Positions 33,738 through 44,934 of a DNA stretch of 64,000 nucleotides are shown piece after piece (position 1 is the first letter of the stretch; each line of letters opens with the position of its first letter). Both the position numbers and the translations under genes were made by a program. The DNA is taken from NCBI GenBank assembly GCA_037833965.1, contig AP031354.1:5000001-5064000 (forward strand), in the 5' to 3' direction. The DNA comes from Marchantia polymorpha subsp. ruderalis. Taxonomy: Eukaryota; Streptophyta; Marchantiopsida; Marchantiales; Marchantiaceae. Below the pieces are notes generated by a model that was not told the DNA's origin, searched no databases, and worked only from the letters and a program-made list of their open reading frames with translations.

Positions 33738-34439
33738 ATGGCTTCCCAAGCATCTCGTCTGCGCTCAGCCGTGGGCATCATCATTAGTTGCATCCTCGTC
33801 TGGTTACCCACGACGTGTGCCGTTGGATTCGCGAGCGCTGGGGTAGGCGGGCGACGGCCGTTCGACTACATCGTCTTTCAGGACTGGGAGAGTCTGCAGC
33901 GTCAGAAAGGATGCCAACCGATGGGCGTCTCCCAGATCGTCAATTCTCCGAACGAGAAGTACGGCCTCGCAAAAGCCGTGATGTGCCCGGATCGAGAATT
34001 ATCTCCGTGGAACATCAGCTTCGTGTTGGGAGTGTCGAACAATCCAATGTCGCTAGAATTCCCTCCTCAGGGCTGGACGTGGACAGTTCCCGTCGATTTC
34101 CAGCAACCCACCAACAGCTGCTCTCTTCGATTCACAGACGATGGGGACTTGCAATTTACCGTCCCGATCAATACGACGGACTTTCCCATCCCATGGATTC
34201 AGAGCCGTGTTCTGTGGAGCTCCAACACCAGTGGCCTGGGAGCCGTGGAGGTACAGGTCCAAGACTCTGGGAATCTCGTCCTCGTCCACGAAGATGGCAA
34301 GACTGTCGTCTGGAAGGCTCTCGACATTCCTCTGCTGCCGCTCAGTGAAGCTGCAACTTTGACAACCGGATATCTGAGGACTGTAATGTCGGCCATTCTA
34401 GTGGCTCACGTGCTTCCGTTCCTCATTAGCTGTTTGTGA
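33738..34439 (+). CDS. Secreted, probably GPI-anchored B-lectin protein, copy C
   Basis: A 233-residue paralogue of the lectin at 6435. The start is in context GCAGCCATGGCT; an in-frame ATG at 33705 is unlikely. The signal peptide, lectin motifs DDGDLQF and QDSGNLVLV, and C-terminal tail (SAILVAHVLPFLISCL) are intact. The frame upstream of 33705 seen in A and B is closed here. The differing residues cluster after QDWESLQRQ (KGCQPMG, AKAVMCPD) and around NTTDFPIPWI, where NPKDYGSPGPWT stands in A. That substitution also removes one residue. The proline-leucine linker before the tail is shorter by three residues. Confidence 0.87.
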   Translation: MASQASRLRSAVGIIISCILVWLPTTCAVGFASAGVGGRRPFDYIVFQDWESLQRQKGCQPMGVSQIVNSPNEKYGLAKAVMCPDRELSPWNISFVLGVSNNPMSLEFPPQGWTWTVPVDFQQPTNSCSLRFTDDGDLQFTVPINTTDFPIPWIQSRVLWSSNTSGLGAVEVQVQDSGNLVLVHEDGKTVVWKALDIPLLPLSEAATLTTGYLRTVMSAILVAHVLPFLISCL

Positions 34440-35429
34440 TCCTGACATAATTTTCCAGAGTTTGGACATGCCAGGTTTCTGAAACGAAGCGCAGGTTGTT
34501 AACCGAAATCACCGAGCCTCTGAGTAGATTCGTCTCAGTCACTCACTGAGCTTGAATGATACTGCATTTCTGAGATTGCATTTGTAATGTAAGCGGAATC
34601 TGTTGCGCTAGATTTAGAAGGCCAATGTGTACTAGGAGGAGGTTTGATTTTGCTTACCTCCCAAAAGGGATCAGTAAAGTTTAGACTTCGTCCGAATGCT
34701 GTGAGCTATTGGAATCATATATTTGAGCTCAACGAATTGGCATGCTTCTGCTTCTGCATTAGTTATACAAGGAATCGAACGAACGAGGAGTGTAGTATAA
34801 TCCTTCTTTGGGGTAGAGGAACCTAGGACCCTAAAACTCGATGGAGCTGGGGTAAACTTCAAGAAATGTCAGTGACGCCTTGCTGATTGTGAAAGAAAGA
34901 TCGACAGCTCATCAGATTCTTTATGACCGTGACTTCTTAGCCTTTTGTTTTTTGTCGTGATGAACAGCCAACACAAGTCAAACTCTTGTACGTGACATTT
35001 CAGTGTCTTCTGCATCGAGCAGCTATGCAAACGTAGGAACTGACGCGTTGACGTGATCACTGCTTGCTAAGAACGTCGTAGAACTCGAAACCTGAGTCGT
35101 GCACCGGACACTTTCCTATTTGATGTCGTTTTCTGTATTATTATACAACAGCAGAAGTATAATACACATATGTGTACTCTCATTTTCACCCTGCAGTGAT
35201 TTGATTTGATTTGATATTTCATATTGTAGAGTTTTACTTGGAGAAATGGCATCTGAAGTAAGAAATATCGAATTTGATAGTGGTTTCAATTGCCGAGAAT
35301 TGCTGGTCGATAGCAAATTGAGAGAATTACTTACTCGATAATCAAAAGACTAAAACACTAAACAGTGATAGTACGCTTAAACGTATGATTACATACTAGC
35401 CTACCATCACGCCCTCGAAGATAACCTTC

Positions 35430-35768
35430 TAGGTAACAAGACTGCAGGCTACAACAACCCCGACCGTGGGTTGATGGTATACGGTCACCGTCGTGAAAAT
35501 ATCTTCTTTGTCACCGTTGTGTCAAGAAGTCACCCGTCGACCGCGCACAGTTTGGTATTCAAATTCGACACGTGGACAACCGATATAAACCACGTGTCCG
35601 CGTGATGGAAAGGGACGCGAGCCCGGCTCGGCTTGAGGCAAGAAAACCTGAAGCCCCGAAGGCCGAGCCAACAACGCAAGCCAAGGCAGCAAGCAGGCAG
35701 CTCTGCGCTCATCTGTCCGATCGGGGCTATTGCGAATCATATGAACAACATGCTGTTCATATGATGGG
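35430..35768 (+). repeat. Module M, unit 3, with paired G-boxes
   Basis: This block follows the L flank (AACAAGACTGCAGGCTACAA). GACACGTGG (35567-35575) and CCACGTGTC (35590-35598) form a perfect 9-bp inverted repeat around 14 bp. Each arm contains a G-box CACGTG with an ABRE-like ACGTGG/T core. A 90-codon ORF from 35572 matches the ORF at 57949-58263 (MERDASP, EAPKAEPTTQAK), but its 3' end is interrupted by the LTR-like insertion. Confidence 0.65.
35567..35598. promoter_or_regulatory. Inverted G-box pair
   Basis: Two CACGTG hexamers in an inverted repeat, 23 bp start to start. Copy 58024-58054 keeps GACACGTG...CACGTGTC, while copies near 14560 and 18237 keep one perfect G-box and one degraded to CATGTG or CACATG. 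G-boxes bind plant bZIP and bHLH factors; which gene would be driven is not clear. Confidence 0.5.
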
Positions 35769-36327
35769 TGTGGTAACACACTTTTTGTTTTTTTTGCAGA
35801 ATTTAAACAATTTTAGAAAACTAGTACCAAAGCAGTGTTTATAGCTAGAGAAGGGTACGCTAAATAGAGTGGATTGATGAGATCGTCACAAGGGCACCAA
35901 GAATCACGTAGTCGGATGTACCAACGCCAACGTCTTCGGCGCCTTCGGCAAAAGCTCCTTTTTAAGGTGACTCTACTCACGCGCCTCTAGCGTATAAGGA
36001 AGCTACGCTTCCGGCGCAGAAACCTCAGGAGGAGGTTGTGCTAAAGACGTCAGGAGAAGGGCCCGGACCTCTAAAGGCATCCGACCATGAGTGCGCCTTC
36101 GGCGAAGCGCCGCTAGCGCGGAAAGGGAAAACCTTCATAACAATCGGGATACACGGTAGATCCAGTTGGTTGAAGTTGCATTAGAAAGAGCTCGGGACGC
36201 TCGTTCTAACGAGTCCAAGAGCGCCGGAGATGGATCAGGAATGGAGAAGTTATGAGCGTCGGAAAACTCGTAGCCGGACATGCGCCGTTCGCGCTAGGGT
36301 TCACAGCCGGAAAGCCTGGATATTTTA

Positions 36328-37344
36328 GCAGGCAGTGGAGCAGCAGTCGCAGCAGAAGCTGCTGCGCGCCACAGTTCCAGGGAGTCGCCAAGGGATTCGG
36401 TGGCGACTGAAATCCTCGAGACTGAGGATGATACGAGCTCGGAAGAGCAGGAGGCGGATTCGGTGCAGAAAACGCCAACAGGGGTGCTGTGCGAACAGAT
36501 AGTTCCACTCCTGCGATATCTGGATCGCAAGACATCCAAATACGCAAGTGCCTTAAAACCGCAGTCTTATGTGGAGACAATCAGGCGAAGGACGAGGAGC
36601 AAGGTGGCAAGGTGGGCCTCTAGGTGCGGAGTATATGTGGATAGGAACACCGCCCTCCGACAACACCTGGCGGTCACCCAGAAGCTGTACCAAGCCTTGC
36701 AGCAGCAGAAGGAGGATGCGACGACGAAGAGTCAGGCGGAGGCCGAACTAATACGGGCAAAGATCGAGTCGGAACTGCAGGAGGAGCGGAGACAGAACAA
36801 AGTCCTAGCAGCCGAGCTTGCGCGCCAGACGCGCGCCTTAGAGGAAAGTCAAAGAGCCCGCAAGGAGGATGAGGAGTTGTTGTGCAACTTGCAAACCGAG
36901 TGCTCGGATTTGAGGGCACAACGTGCGGATTTAGAAATGCAGCTGGCAGAGGTGGAGAGCAGCTGCAGGGCACGAGGAGAGTTGGCGGCACGGGTGACTC
37001 GTTGTCTAAACGGATACACCCATTGGGAGGTGGCAGCTCAAGAGAGGGTTACACTCCGGGAGTTCGAGCTTCGGGCGGCGGCATTGACGGAAGGTGACAG
37101 TCGGAGTCGGCGGCGAGTGGCAAGAAAATTAGAAACCTTCTTGTCGGGTGCGCGCGACACTATGGCGCACTTGCAGTCGGAAGTCACTGCAGCGCTCCGA
37201 CGCCTGGGGTTACGCAGCCGGTCGGAAGACTGGCAAGGTAGAGACAGTAAGCGGAGCAGTCCGGCGCGCAGGAGGCGCAGCACCGGATCTGCTGAGTGCA
37301 GTAGAGTAGTTTGGTTTCGCGCAGATGCTGCGAGTGGTAGATAG
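36328..37344 (+). pseudogene. 3' half of the family 1 ORF after deletion
   Basis: It matches the acidic and coiled-coil half of the ORF at 26310-28454 (for example ETEDDTSSEEQEADS and ELQEERRQNKVLAAEL), with a handful of substitutions. The deletion joins it to leader DNA that has a TAG in frame just upstream, and the first codon of the usual ORF call (36400) is GTG. There is no plausible start. The absence of stops over more than 300 codons reflects recent origin. Confidence 0.7.
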
Positions 37345-37377
37345 GATAGCGTAGTGCTAGTTAGGATCTTTTGAGAG

Positions 37378-37406
37378 TATAAAGTAGATCAAGGCGTTTT
37401 GCCTTG
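37378..37406 (+). promoter_or_regulatory. TATA box and hairpin in family 1 copy 3
   Basis: TATAAAG (37378-37384) is followed by CAAGGC-GTTTT-GCCTTG (37390-37406), as in copy 2. Confidence 0.6.
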
Positions 37407-38315
37407 GGACTCTTCCAGTTTCGGAAGTGCAGATCAGGAACTCACTTTCTTGGCGTGTTTGTGCATTTTGGTCCTGGCACCACGTAGAGAAGCTGCAGCA
37501 TAGCGAAGTTACCGTATGTTGTAGTTGAAGGCCTTCGGCTGAATGTTCAGAGCTAGTACCCGGTTAGAGACTTGAGTAGTGCGGATCTGCACCTGCGGGT
37601 GATTTCTGATACTCAGAGCCGGCTGCGAGTTAGATACTTGAACAGTTCCCCCTTACTCCTTCGAGTGACATATCCTGATTGTACTCCTACGGGAAGTTTC
37701 CCCTGAATGCCAATGTGAAGTTTCATTACTTCGTGTAAACCTTGGTTTGTAATTCAGGTTGTGTGTGTGTTACTGGATCGTGTTTTCAGTAAGTTCTCAG
37801 TCGGGTCTGCACTCCCTGCGTTTTGTGTGATAGTCGAGGGTGACGTCCACGGCGTACGTAGAGGCTTCGTTCCGAAGTGAGAAGTCCCGTCCGGGTACCC
37901 CCGCTAGTTCCTGGCGGAAGGGCAGTAAAAGCCGGAGTGGGAGGCACTTCCTGCAGAACCTCTGAGTGAACTTGCGAGACACTTTCCTCCTGAAATCCGA
38001 AGCGGAGGTCCTGACCGACCTCCGAGTTGTGCTTTTTGCCAGTTTCAGGTGTGTGTGTGTGTGTGTTGAGTGACCAAGCTGTACCGTGCATCCTCCGAGC
38101 ATCCTCCGAGTTGAGATCCTCCTCCGAGTCGAGCCTCCGAGTCGAGCCTCCGAGTCGAGCACTGCAGTATTTCTGGGAGTGACAGTCGCCTAGAATTCAA
38201 ACTCTACCAAAAGTCTGTTAAATGTGACACTTTTACTCTGTGTGTTGCCTCTGTCCCTGTGGGTTCGATCTTTTTACCACCATACTGCAGTTTTAGCCTT
38301 TGGTGGGTTATTACA

Positions 38316-39249
38316 ATGGGTGCGGGCGTTCTCCGCAACAAGCGTTGCAAAATAGCCATCGAGAGATAGAGTCACTTACAATTCTCTTTAGTTTAACTTC
38401 TCAGGTCAGGAACAAGATGCACCGAATGTTTACCCAAAGATGGACCTAAAAGCACACTACTTTGATCGGCTTCGATCGACAAAGAGTGTCGATTTTGTCT
38501 AGCTTGATGGGATCATGCTGTCCAGTCCGCTGATTCTGATTACGTATGAGACGACGTCTTGGTTGACATTATGTGGCGTTTCCCGTAGCTCCGAACGTGG
38601 AGAAGCAAGTTGTGTTATATCACTGCATACATCATAAACTCCAAATATCTCAGCGTTGTGCCCAAGATCCGCTCGAGCGAGGCAAGGAGTGTTGAGTGTG
38701 CAACATACTGTCACATAGAGACTCGTGACTTTTGTGTTTCCAAAAATATTCAGATTACCAACCATGTGTTCCAAAGGTCACGTCGGTCGTGGGAAAATAG
38801 GATCGCCGATCAAACGTTGTACCACCACGTACTGAACTGCATGAAGAATCTTCGGAATTGGAGTTGGCACAGGGTTCCGAGAAGCACAAGTCGTCAAATC
38901 GATTAAAGACATCGAAGGTTCAGTCCAATGGTGTTGACTTCTTGTCGCTTTTCCTTGCATGCCTTCTTCTCTGCTGCGCATTCAGCATCCTGCCAGTATG
39001 TTATAAAACGATTGTTTGATGAATCGTGAGTCAAGGCATCCATCGTGTTGTGTTTGTTCGACTTGAAGTCCTGAATATCCACTTCATTAAATAAAGAAAT
39101 ATACACTCCCTTCACAACAGGATTCTCTGCCCTGGAGTATCTGAGCCCTCTTCCACTCTAGTCATTCCTATGTTGTACGGTAAATCTGCAAGTCAACATT
39201 ATCTGGTGAGAATGGTTTCATTCTCCGCGTTATAATATCCAGAACTGTT
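38316..39249 (+). repeat. Continuation of M, then module P, unit 3-4
   Basis: Bases 38316-38512 match 58210-58425 (TTTACCCAAAGATGGACCTAA) and are the part of M cut off by the family 1 insertion. From about 38512 the P landmarks follow (CAGTCCGCTGATTCTGAT, TCAGCGTTGTGCCCAAGATC, GACTTGAAGTCCTGAAT), closest to the P copy at 59090-59700. No gene was recognised. Confidence 0.7.
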
Positions 39250-40450
39250 GGAATTGAATATTTGATATTACTTTCGAATGAGATCAAGTACAACTGATGT
39301 GAGCAAGGCATGATGACTGAAATTCCTCATGAAAGCGAGTGTGATTGATGGTGTGCACCACACAGATTAAGCATTTATCGTGAGAAGAGTGAGTTGCAAT
39401 GTCAATTCCATGAAAGTACTCATTGAATAAAAGATTTGGATAATTCGTTATTGAAAGGTATACATTTGAGATAAATGTAACCATGCATGAAATTTATAAG
39501 CCACGCGTGAGCATATTATGGCGAAGATATGACATCATACAGCTAAAATTAATTTATTTAAGCATTTATATCTCGGAATATAATTTTTTTCAAGTTCATA
39601 AAATTTTGAATTTTTTGCAAATTTTAGAAAGTGATAGACCTTAGAAAAAGTATTTGCAATTTATTTCAACAACATTTTTTATAATACAAATTTACATGTA
39701 GGAATATGGTTACAATTTTTAATTAAAATAGGAAGTTCTAGTGAGTTTTTGAAACTTAAATTACAAAATTTATTTCATGATATTAGGCTAAGCTTATATA
39801 TTTAAATAGAAAAGATTTATAGTAAATTAAGTCTATTTATAAGGAACGGAATGTTTGAAATTTTATTCAAAAATGATAATGATTCGACACAAATTACTAT
39901 TTAGATTATAGTATGATAAATGATAATAAAATATATTGATACGCTCTTGATATGTGTAACATGCATTTTCAGTAACTTGTGTTGAAATGTGAGATAAATT
40001 GAACAGAATTTGAGTAAAATCTATCTCTAAAGTCTACTAGTTATGTCAATACATGGAAATGTATGATTATGCTAGTTTACATACATGAAGTATAATTCAG
40101 GATCGGGTACCAAATAGTGATCACATTATAGCATCGAATCTCTCATAACCATATGTAGATTTGCCAAGGTATATAATGTACGATGAAACTTAATATCTAG
40201 TTTGATGTGATTCCATGCATATTACGGTTTAAAGGTGATCTAGTGATTACGAATAGTGGTAGGATCCATACTCTGACAGATATACCATCTGATGTGTATT
40301 CCATTTCAAAGAATGGTTAGTTCTTTGAGTTTAAACTCGAGCATTGGGAGATAGTCAATTCGTAAGTAACATCCGTATATCGAGATTCCCATTAGCATCG
40401 GCTTGCATTCTTCTAATAGTCGAGTGAACTTGGTTCGACTGGTTGTGATC
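39250..40450 (+). repeat. Module L upstream part, unit F (lectin missing)
   Basis: Diverged copy of the AT-rich upstream part of L (GTGATTGATGGTGTGCACCA, then the AT-rich stretch, then CATGCATTTTCAGTAACTTG). It is closest to 61850-62960. The lectin CDS expected about 2 kb further on is absent; retroelement debris follows instead. A segment with GATCTAGTGATTACGAATAG and ATCTGATGTGTATTCC (40227-40300) is shared with 62780 but was not identified. Confidence 0.7.
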
Positions 40451-41280
40451 TTCCATTTTATATTTTATGATAGTACGTCATTCACAAAGATATACTATAG
40501 AGAAAAATTGAAAGTCATTGATTGGTCTTCAGATCACAGGAGGGGAGAGACGATGGTCAACACAATTCCTATGTGCGTATAAGAATTATTTTGACTTCGA
40601 TATGGAGTTCATTGTTTTGATTGGATCTAGCACAAAGATAGAGAAAACTAGTGGTACACAAAATTTTTTTTGTCTTTATCCATATAGTGATATAGAGTGA
40701 GATTTGATTTGAAATTGTAACCATCTTTAGTTAGTTAAAATTAAAGTAGAGGTTATTCTAAATATTGATATAGATATTTCAGCGTGCACTACTCACAGTT
40801 GCCACAAAAACGATCTGCGCACTTGGTAGGTAGACACTAGGCATATTAGTTAACAATGTTATGTTAGTGATATGTGTGTTTGTTAGGTAAGGATTGAGTG
40901 TGTTAGTTAGCAGCGCCACATTTACAATCCGTGTGATTGTTAGTATTAGCCGGCACGTCCTCCATCCACTAGGAGTTGGATGGATGGTGGAGATAAAATC
41001 TACTCTTTGTACTTGTTGGTGAGGGATTTATAAGGGAGAGTAGAACCATGGTTGAAATCTCTCATCTTCAAAATTTATGATTTAACATTAGAATTTAGAG
41101 ACAAGTTCACCTGAAGATGAACTTGTCTCTGAACTCTAATGTTACAATAGTATTAAAACAACCTTGCTCTTTCCTTGAGTGTGGATTGTTTCTCATGGAA
41201 TAGCAAGTGTAACAATGAAGTGCAGTTCTGAAAGTGTATAGAAGCTGACAGAGGTCATTTATCTATATATATATAGAAAG
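40451..41280 (+). other. Possible LTR debris with a TATA-like box
   Basis: AT-rich sequence not shared with the related unit at 62960. TTATAAGGGAGAG near 41029 followed by CTCTCATCTTC resembles a plant LTR promoter region, and a long palindrome lies at 41083-41144. No terminal repeats or target duplication could be defined. No gene was seen. Confidence 0.35.
41083..41144. repeat. 27-bp inverted repeat with 8-bp loop
   Basis: Arms 41083-41109 and 41118-41144 (TAACATTAG ... GACAAGTTCA, mirrored) pair with two mismatches over 27 bp around CCTGAAGA. The arm length would allow a stable RNA hairpin; it may equally be a replication-derived palindrome. Confidence 0.75.
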
Positions 41281-41289
41281 GTTGTCAAA

Positions 41290-43905
41290 TGGTATACAAC
41301 TTGGGAGAGAATGTTGTTAGAACCAGGTGCTACCATTTTGTGTAGTGCAATGCAAGAAGAGGTTCTGCAAAACTTTCAAGCGATGGATTCTGTTTAAACT
41401 GCAAAAATGAAATTGTGGGATTTGAACCATAAAGGAGATATCCATGAATACATTGAACAATTTTGTGATCTTGAAATATCTATCATTGGTATGAGTGCAA
41501 CAGAAACCTTGGACGTGTTCAAACGAGGCTTGAAATATCGAATTCGAAAGAAGGTGATGATAAGCAATCTCTCTACAATGAATGAAGCAAGCGTGTAACA
41601 AATTTTGAGTGCTTTTGATGTCACACACGGTGAACCACTAAACAATTTTTGAGATCCATCTGATCCAACACCCATGAAGATTTTGAAATGTGATCCATTC
41701 GTCCACATGCATAGCATTTACAATTTTCATGAACTGCAGCTTCTTGAACCATTCAATTATTTTCATAACCTTCTTGCAGATTTAAAAATCTTGGTCGCCG
41801 AATCTCGACTCCAAATCTTGACGGTGGAACTCTTGTTGATGCAAAACCTTCTCTACGTTGAAGTTTTCAAAATCTCCATTGGTGTTAGACAGATGTATCT
41901 CAATAGTGATTGAAAGATCTATAGAAATAGAATTAGATCTCAGAATAAAAATTTATCCTTTTTTGTGATGGATAAAATATCCATTTCTAGAGATGATGTA
42001 TATTTCCTTGGATTTATAAGAGATATTGGGTCCACGGACAAATTTTACATCGTGGAGTCCTTGAATGACATTTTTACGGAGTATAAAGATACTTTTCCAA
42101 TATGATCAACCTGCATGATTATCATCAAAGAGACGATTAGATCACAAGATTGAGGTGATACTTGAAATTACAACAACTTGCAAAGCTCCATATTGTTTGG
42201 CTACAAACGAATTGGAAAAATGCAAAGTTCAAGTGGAAAAAAATGTTAAACAATGAATTCATTCAGCCAAGTGTTTTACCTTATGAAGCTTCAGTGCTCT
42301 TTATTAAGAAGAATGATGGATCCATGAAACTATACATCGATTATCGAGGGTTGAATCAACACATATTGAAAAATAAATATCCAGTACCTCGTATGAATGA
42401 TTTGTTTGATCAACTTCAAGGAGCGAAGTACTTCATCAACCTAGATTTGAGAAGCGGCTACAATCAAATTCAAATTGAAGATGAAAATGTCCAGAATACA
42501 GCTTTTCTCACTTAATCACTTTGAGTATCTAGTGAGGTTTTTTGGTCTCAGTAATGCACAAGATACATTCATGGTATTGATAAATGATATCTTTTGTCCT
42601 TATCTAAATAAAATTAAAATTGTTTTCTATATGATATATTGATGTATAGCAAAACTTTGAGTGATCATAGAAGTCATTCAAGAGAGGTTCTTCAAGTTTT
42701 CAAAGATAATCAATTGTATGCCAATGCTTCAAATTGTGAATTTGGCAAGTCAAAAGTAAAATTACTTGGGTCATGGAGTTATAACTGCAAGAATTCAAGT
42801 GATAAGTGAAAAGATAGATGCCATTCATAAATGGATAGCACTTGAGTATCAAACTCAGTTGAAGAATTTTTTAGATCTCATTGGATTCTATCGTAGATTT
42901 GTGAAAGGTTTTGCTCGCCTAACTCAAACCTTGAATTCCATGTTAGAAAAAGGTCAAAATGGATATGATGAACATTTCAAGAGTTAGTTTTTCAAGCATT
43001 TAAAGATGTTTTGTTACACGAACCTATCCTCAAGTGGTATAATTCTAACCGTCCTATCAAGTTGGCTACTGACGCATCAGGTAAAACAATAGGTGGCATA
43101 CTTCAACAAGAATGGGAGTATGGATGACATCAAGTTGTTTTTTTTCTCAAAAGTTGGTGGCAGCGGAACAAAATTATCATATGACACAACGGGAGGAGTT
43201 AGCCATTGTGTTGGCAACCAACATTGGAAACATTACTTGGATGATAAGGTAGTGAAGACCGATCATAAACCCTTGGTTAATTTGAAAACTCAGAAGTATC
43301 TATCTAAACGACAAATTTTACAAGCAGAGTGGCGACAACACTTCAACATGAAGATTATGTATGTGGAGTGGAAGAGCAACTTGCGGATGCTCACACAAAT
43401 GCCTTATTTGAATCATGTGGCATTAGTGAAAATTCAGGCTGATTAATGACGCAAGATGACAAAAGTCACAAAGGAGTATGAATATATCACGCGTGCACTA
43501 CAAACTAGACACGCATGGAAGTCTTGAGGTTTGACGTTCTACAAACAGCGGATATAGATTTCACAAGATCATAATTTGCGTACAATGATTTTGGCCAAAA
43601 GTCATTGCTATTCATGTGGGAGTGTAGAAAACTATGGAAAGCATACAACAAGTGTACTATTCACCCAAAATACGTGAGGATGTTGAGTTTTATGTTCGAG
43701 GTTGTGTTGTTTTTCAACAAAACAAAACAAGTAATAAAGAACCAGCAGGTTTATTTAAGACTCTTCATATTACTAAACAACGGTGGAAACATGTTACCAT
43801 GGATCTCGTATGTGACATAGCAAATACTTTGTTAGAACATGATTCAATGGTGGGTTTGTGCACAAATTGAACAAGATGAATCACATTAGGCCAACCACAA
43901 AAACG
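41290..43905 (+). mobile_element. Degenerate Ty3/gypsy retrotransposon, truncated
   Basis: Order gag, RT, RNase H, integrase zinc region, as in Ty3/gypsy. Gag: 41320-41660 (MKLWDLNHKGDIHEYIEQF). Reverse transcriptase: 42200-42515 (LYIDYRGLNQHILKNKYPVP, INLDLRSGYNQI), then a frameshift to FFGLSNAQDTF near 42540. The YxDD catalytic box near 42630 is damaged. The connection region has FLDLIGFYRRFVKGF (42870). RNase H: LATDASGKTIGGILQQ (43068), then TDHKPLVNL (43260). The integrase zinc-binding region ends at about 43870, and the element stops where the lectin 3' flank resumes (about 43906). Many stops and shifts are present, and no LTR pair or target duplication was found. Confidence 0.8.
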
Positions 43906-44515
43906 GTAACCTGTACAAAACCCTGTTCGTTTGTATCAAATCCTAGAACCCTAAAACTCGATGGAGCTGGGATAAACTTGACGAAATGTCAGTGATGCTT
44001 GCTGATTGTGAAAGAAAGATCCACAACTCATCAGATTCTTTATGACAATGACTTCTTAGCCATTTGTATTCTTCTGTGATGAACAGTCAACACAAGTCAA
44101 ACTCTCGTACATGTCTTCTGCATCGAGCAGCTAAGCAAACGTAAAATCTTACGCGTTGACGTGATCACAGCTTGCTAAGAACGTTGTAATACTAGAAACC
44201 TGAATTGTTCATCGGACACTATCCTATTTGATGTTGTTTTCTGAATTAGTATACGACATCAAAAGTATAATACACATTTGTGTACTTTCAATTTAAAGCT
44301 GCAGTGATTTGATTTGACTTATCATATGGTAAAGCTTTACTTGGAAATATGGCAAGGAAGTAATATTGAATTTGAAAGTGATTTCAATTGCCGAGACTTA
44401 CTAGTCGATAGCAAGTTGAAAGAACTAAAGATTCGATCATCAAAAGACTAAGACACAAAAAAGTGATAGTACGCCTAAATGTATAATTAAATTCAAGCCT
44501 ACTATCACAACCTTC
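43906..44515 (+). repeat. Module L 3' flank, unit F
   Basis: It begins at AAAACCCTGTTCGTTTGTAT and follows the lectin 3' flank in order (CTCGATGGAGCTGG, CATCGAGCAGCTAAGC, AAGTATAATACACAT, CCTACTATCACA). The piece starts about 500 bp downstream of where a lectin stop codon would be. The unit therefore once had a lectin flank, and probably a lectin. Confidence 0.75.
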
Positions 44516-44934
44516 TAGGTAACAAGATTGCAGGCTAGAATAACCTCGACCATATGATTGTGGGTTCACGGTATACGGTCACCCTCGCGACGGAGACCGT
44601 ATACCGTCGTGAGTGTCTCTCCTTTGTCACCCTTTTCGCTAGAATACCCCCGACTATATGGTCTCCGGGTTTCCTGTTTACAGACACCTTTCGTTATTCA
44701 CTGTCACCATTAACCAATGGGTTTCACTGTCGTCACCCGAGGGTTTTGCGTCTCGCGCTTCCCGCCCAAGCCCGGCTGGACTTTTCGTCTAGCATTTCTT
44801 GTGACGCATTTTGTGTCTCGGATTGGCCATGGCGGATCAGGCTAGCTAGGAGGTGACCATTTGTCGATTTCTGCATTCAAGCGGTGTAATCTTGAGCTCT
44901 AATATGTAATCACGTCCTCCGCTTCTGTTCCAGT
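44516..44934 (+). repeat. Module M, unit F, with hairpin and 'MADQ' segment
   Basis: ACGGTATACGGTC (44568-44580) and GACCGTATACCGT (44595-44607) form a perfect 13-bp inverted repeat. Further on, ATGGCGGATCAGGCTAGCTAG (44829) shows the MADQ start with a stop after six codons. A TTCCAG acceptor-like boundary precedes TACACCCCGCTG at about 44936, where R begins. Confidence 0.65.

Larger units (their letters stand above)
30611..35429 (+). repeat. Segmental duplication module L, copy C
   Basis: Third lectin module, most similar upstream to copy B (both lack the twin hairpin). It carries a 1.13-kb inserted element at 32114-33243, absent from the same place in A and B (5957 and 12590). The AT-rich part is 30790-31400, and no gene was seen between 30700 and 33700 other than the insertion. 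Confidence 0.82.
35769..38315 (+). mobile_element. LTR-like element, family 1, copy 3 (internally deleted)
   Basis: A 2,547-bp insertion with ends TGTGGTAACACACT ... GGTGGGTTATTACA and the duplication ATGGG (35764-35768 and 38316-38320). It is nearly identical to copy 2 except for a deletion of about 2.34 kb. CCGGAAAG at 36310-36317 is joined directly to CCTGGATATTT, corresponding to loss of 27340-29674 of copy 2. It retains one dyad unit (36176-36220), the 3' half of the ORF, the TATA box (37378) and hairpin, and the TGTGGGTTCGATC motif. The related module at 58200 has no insertion here. Confidence 0.8.
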
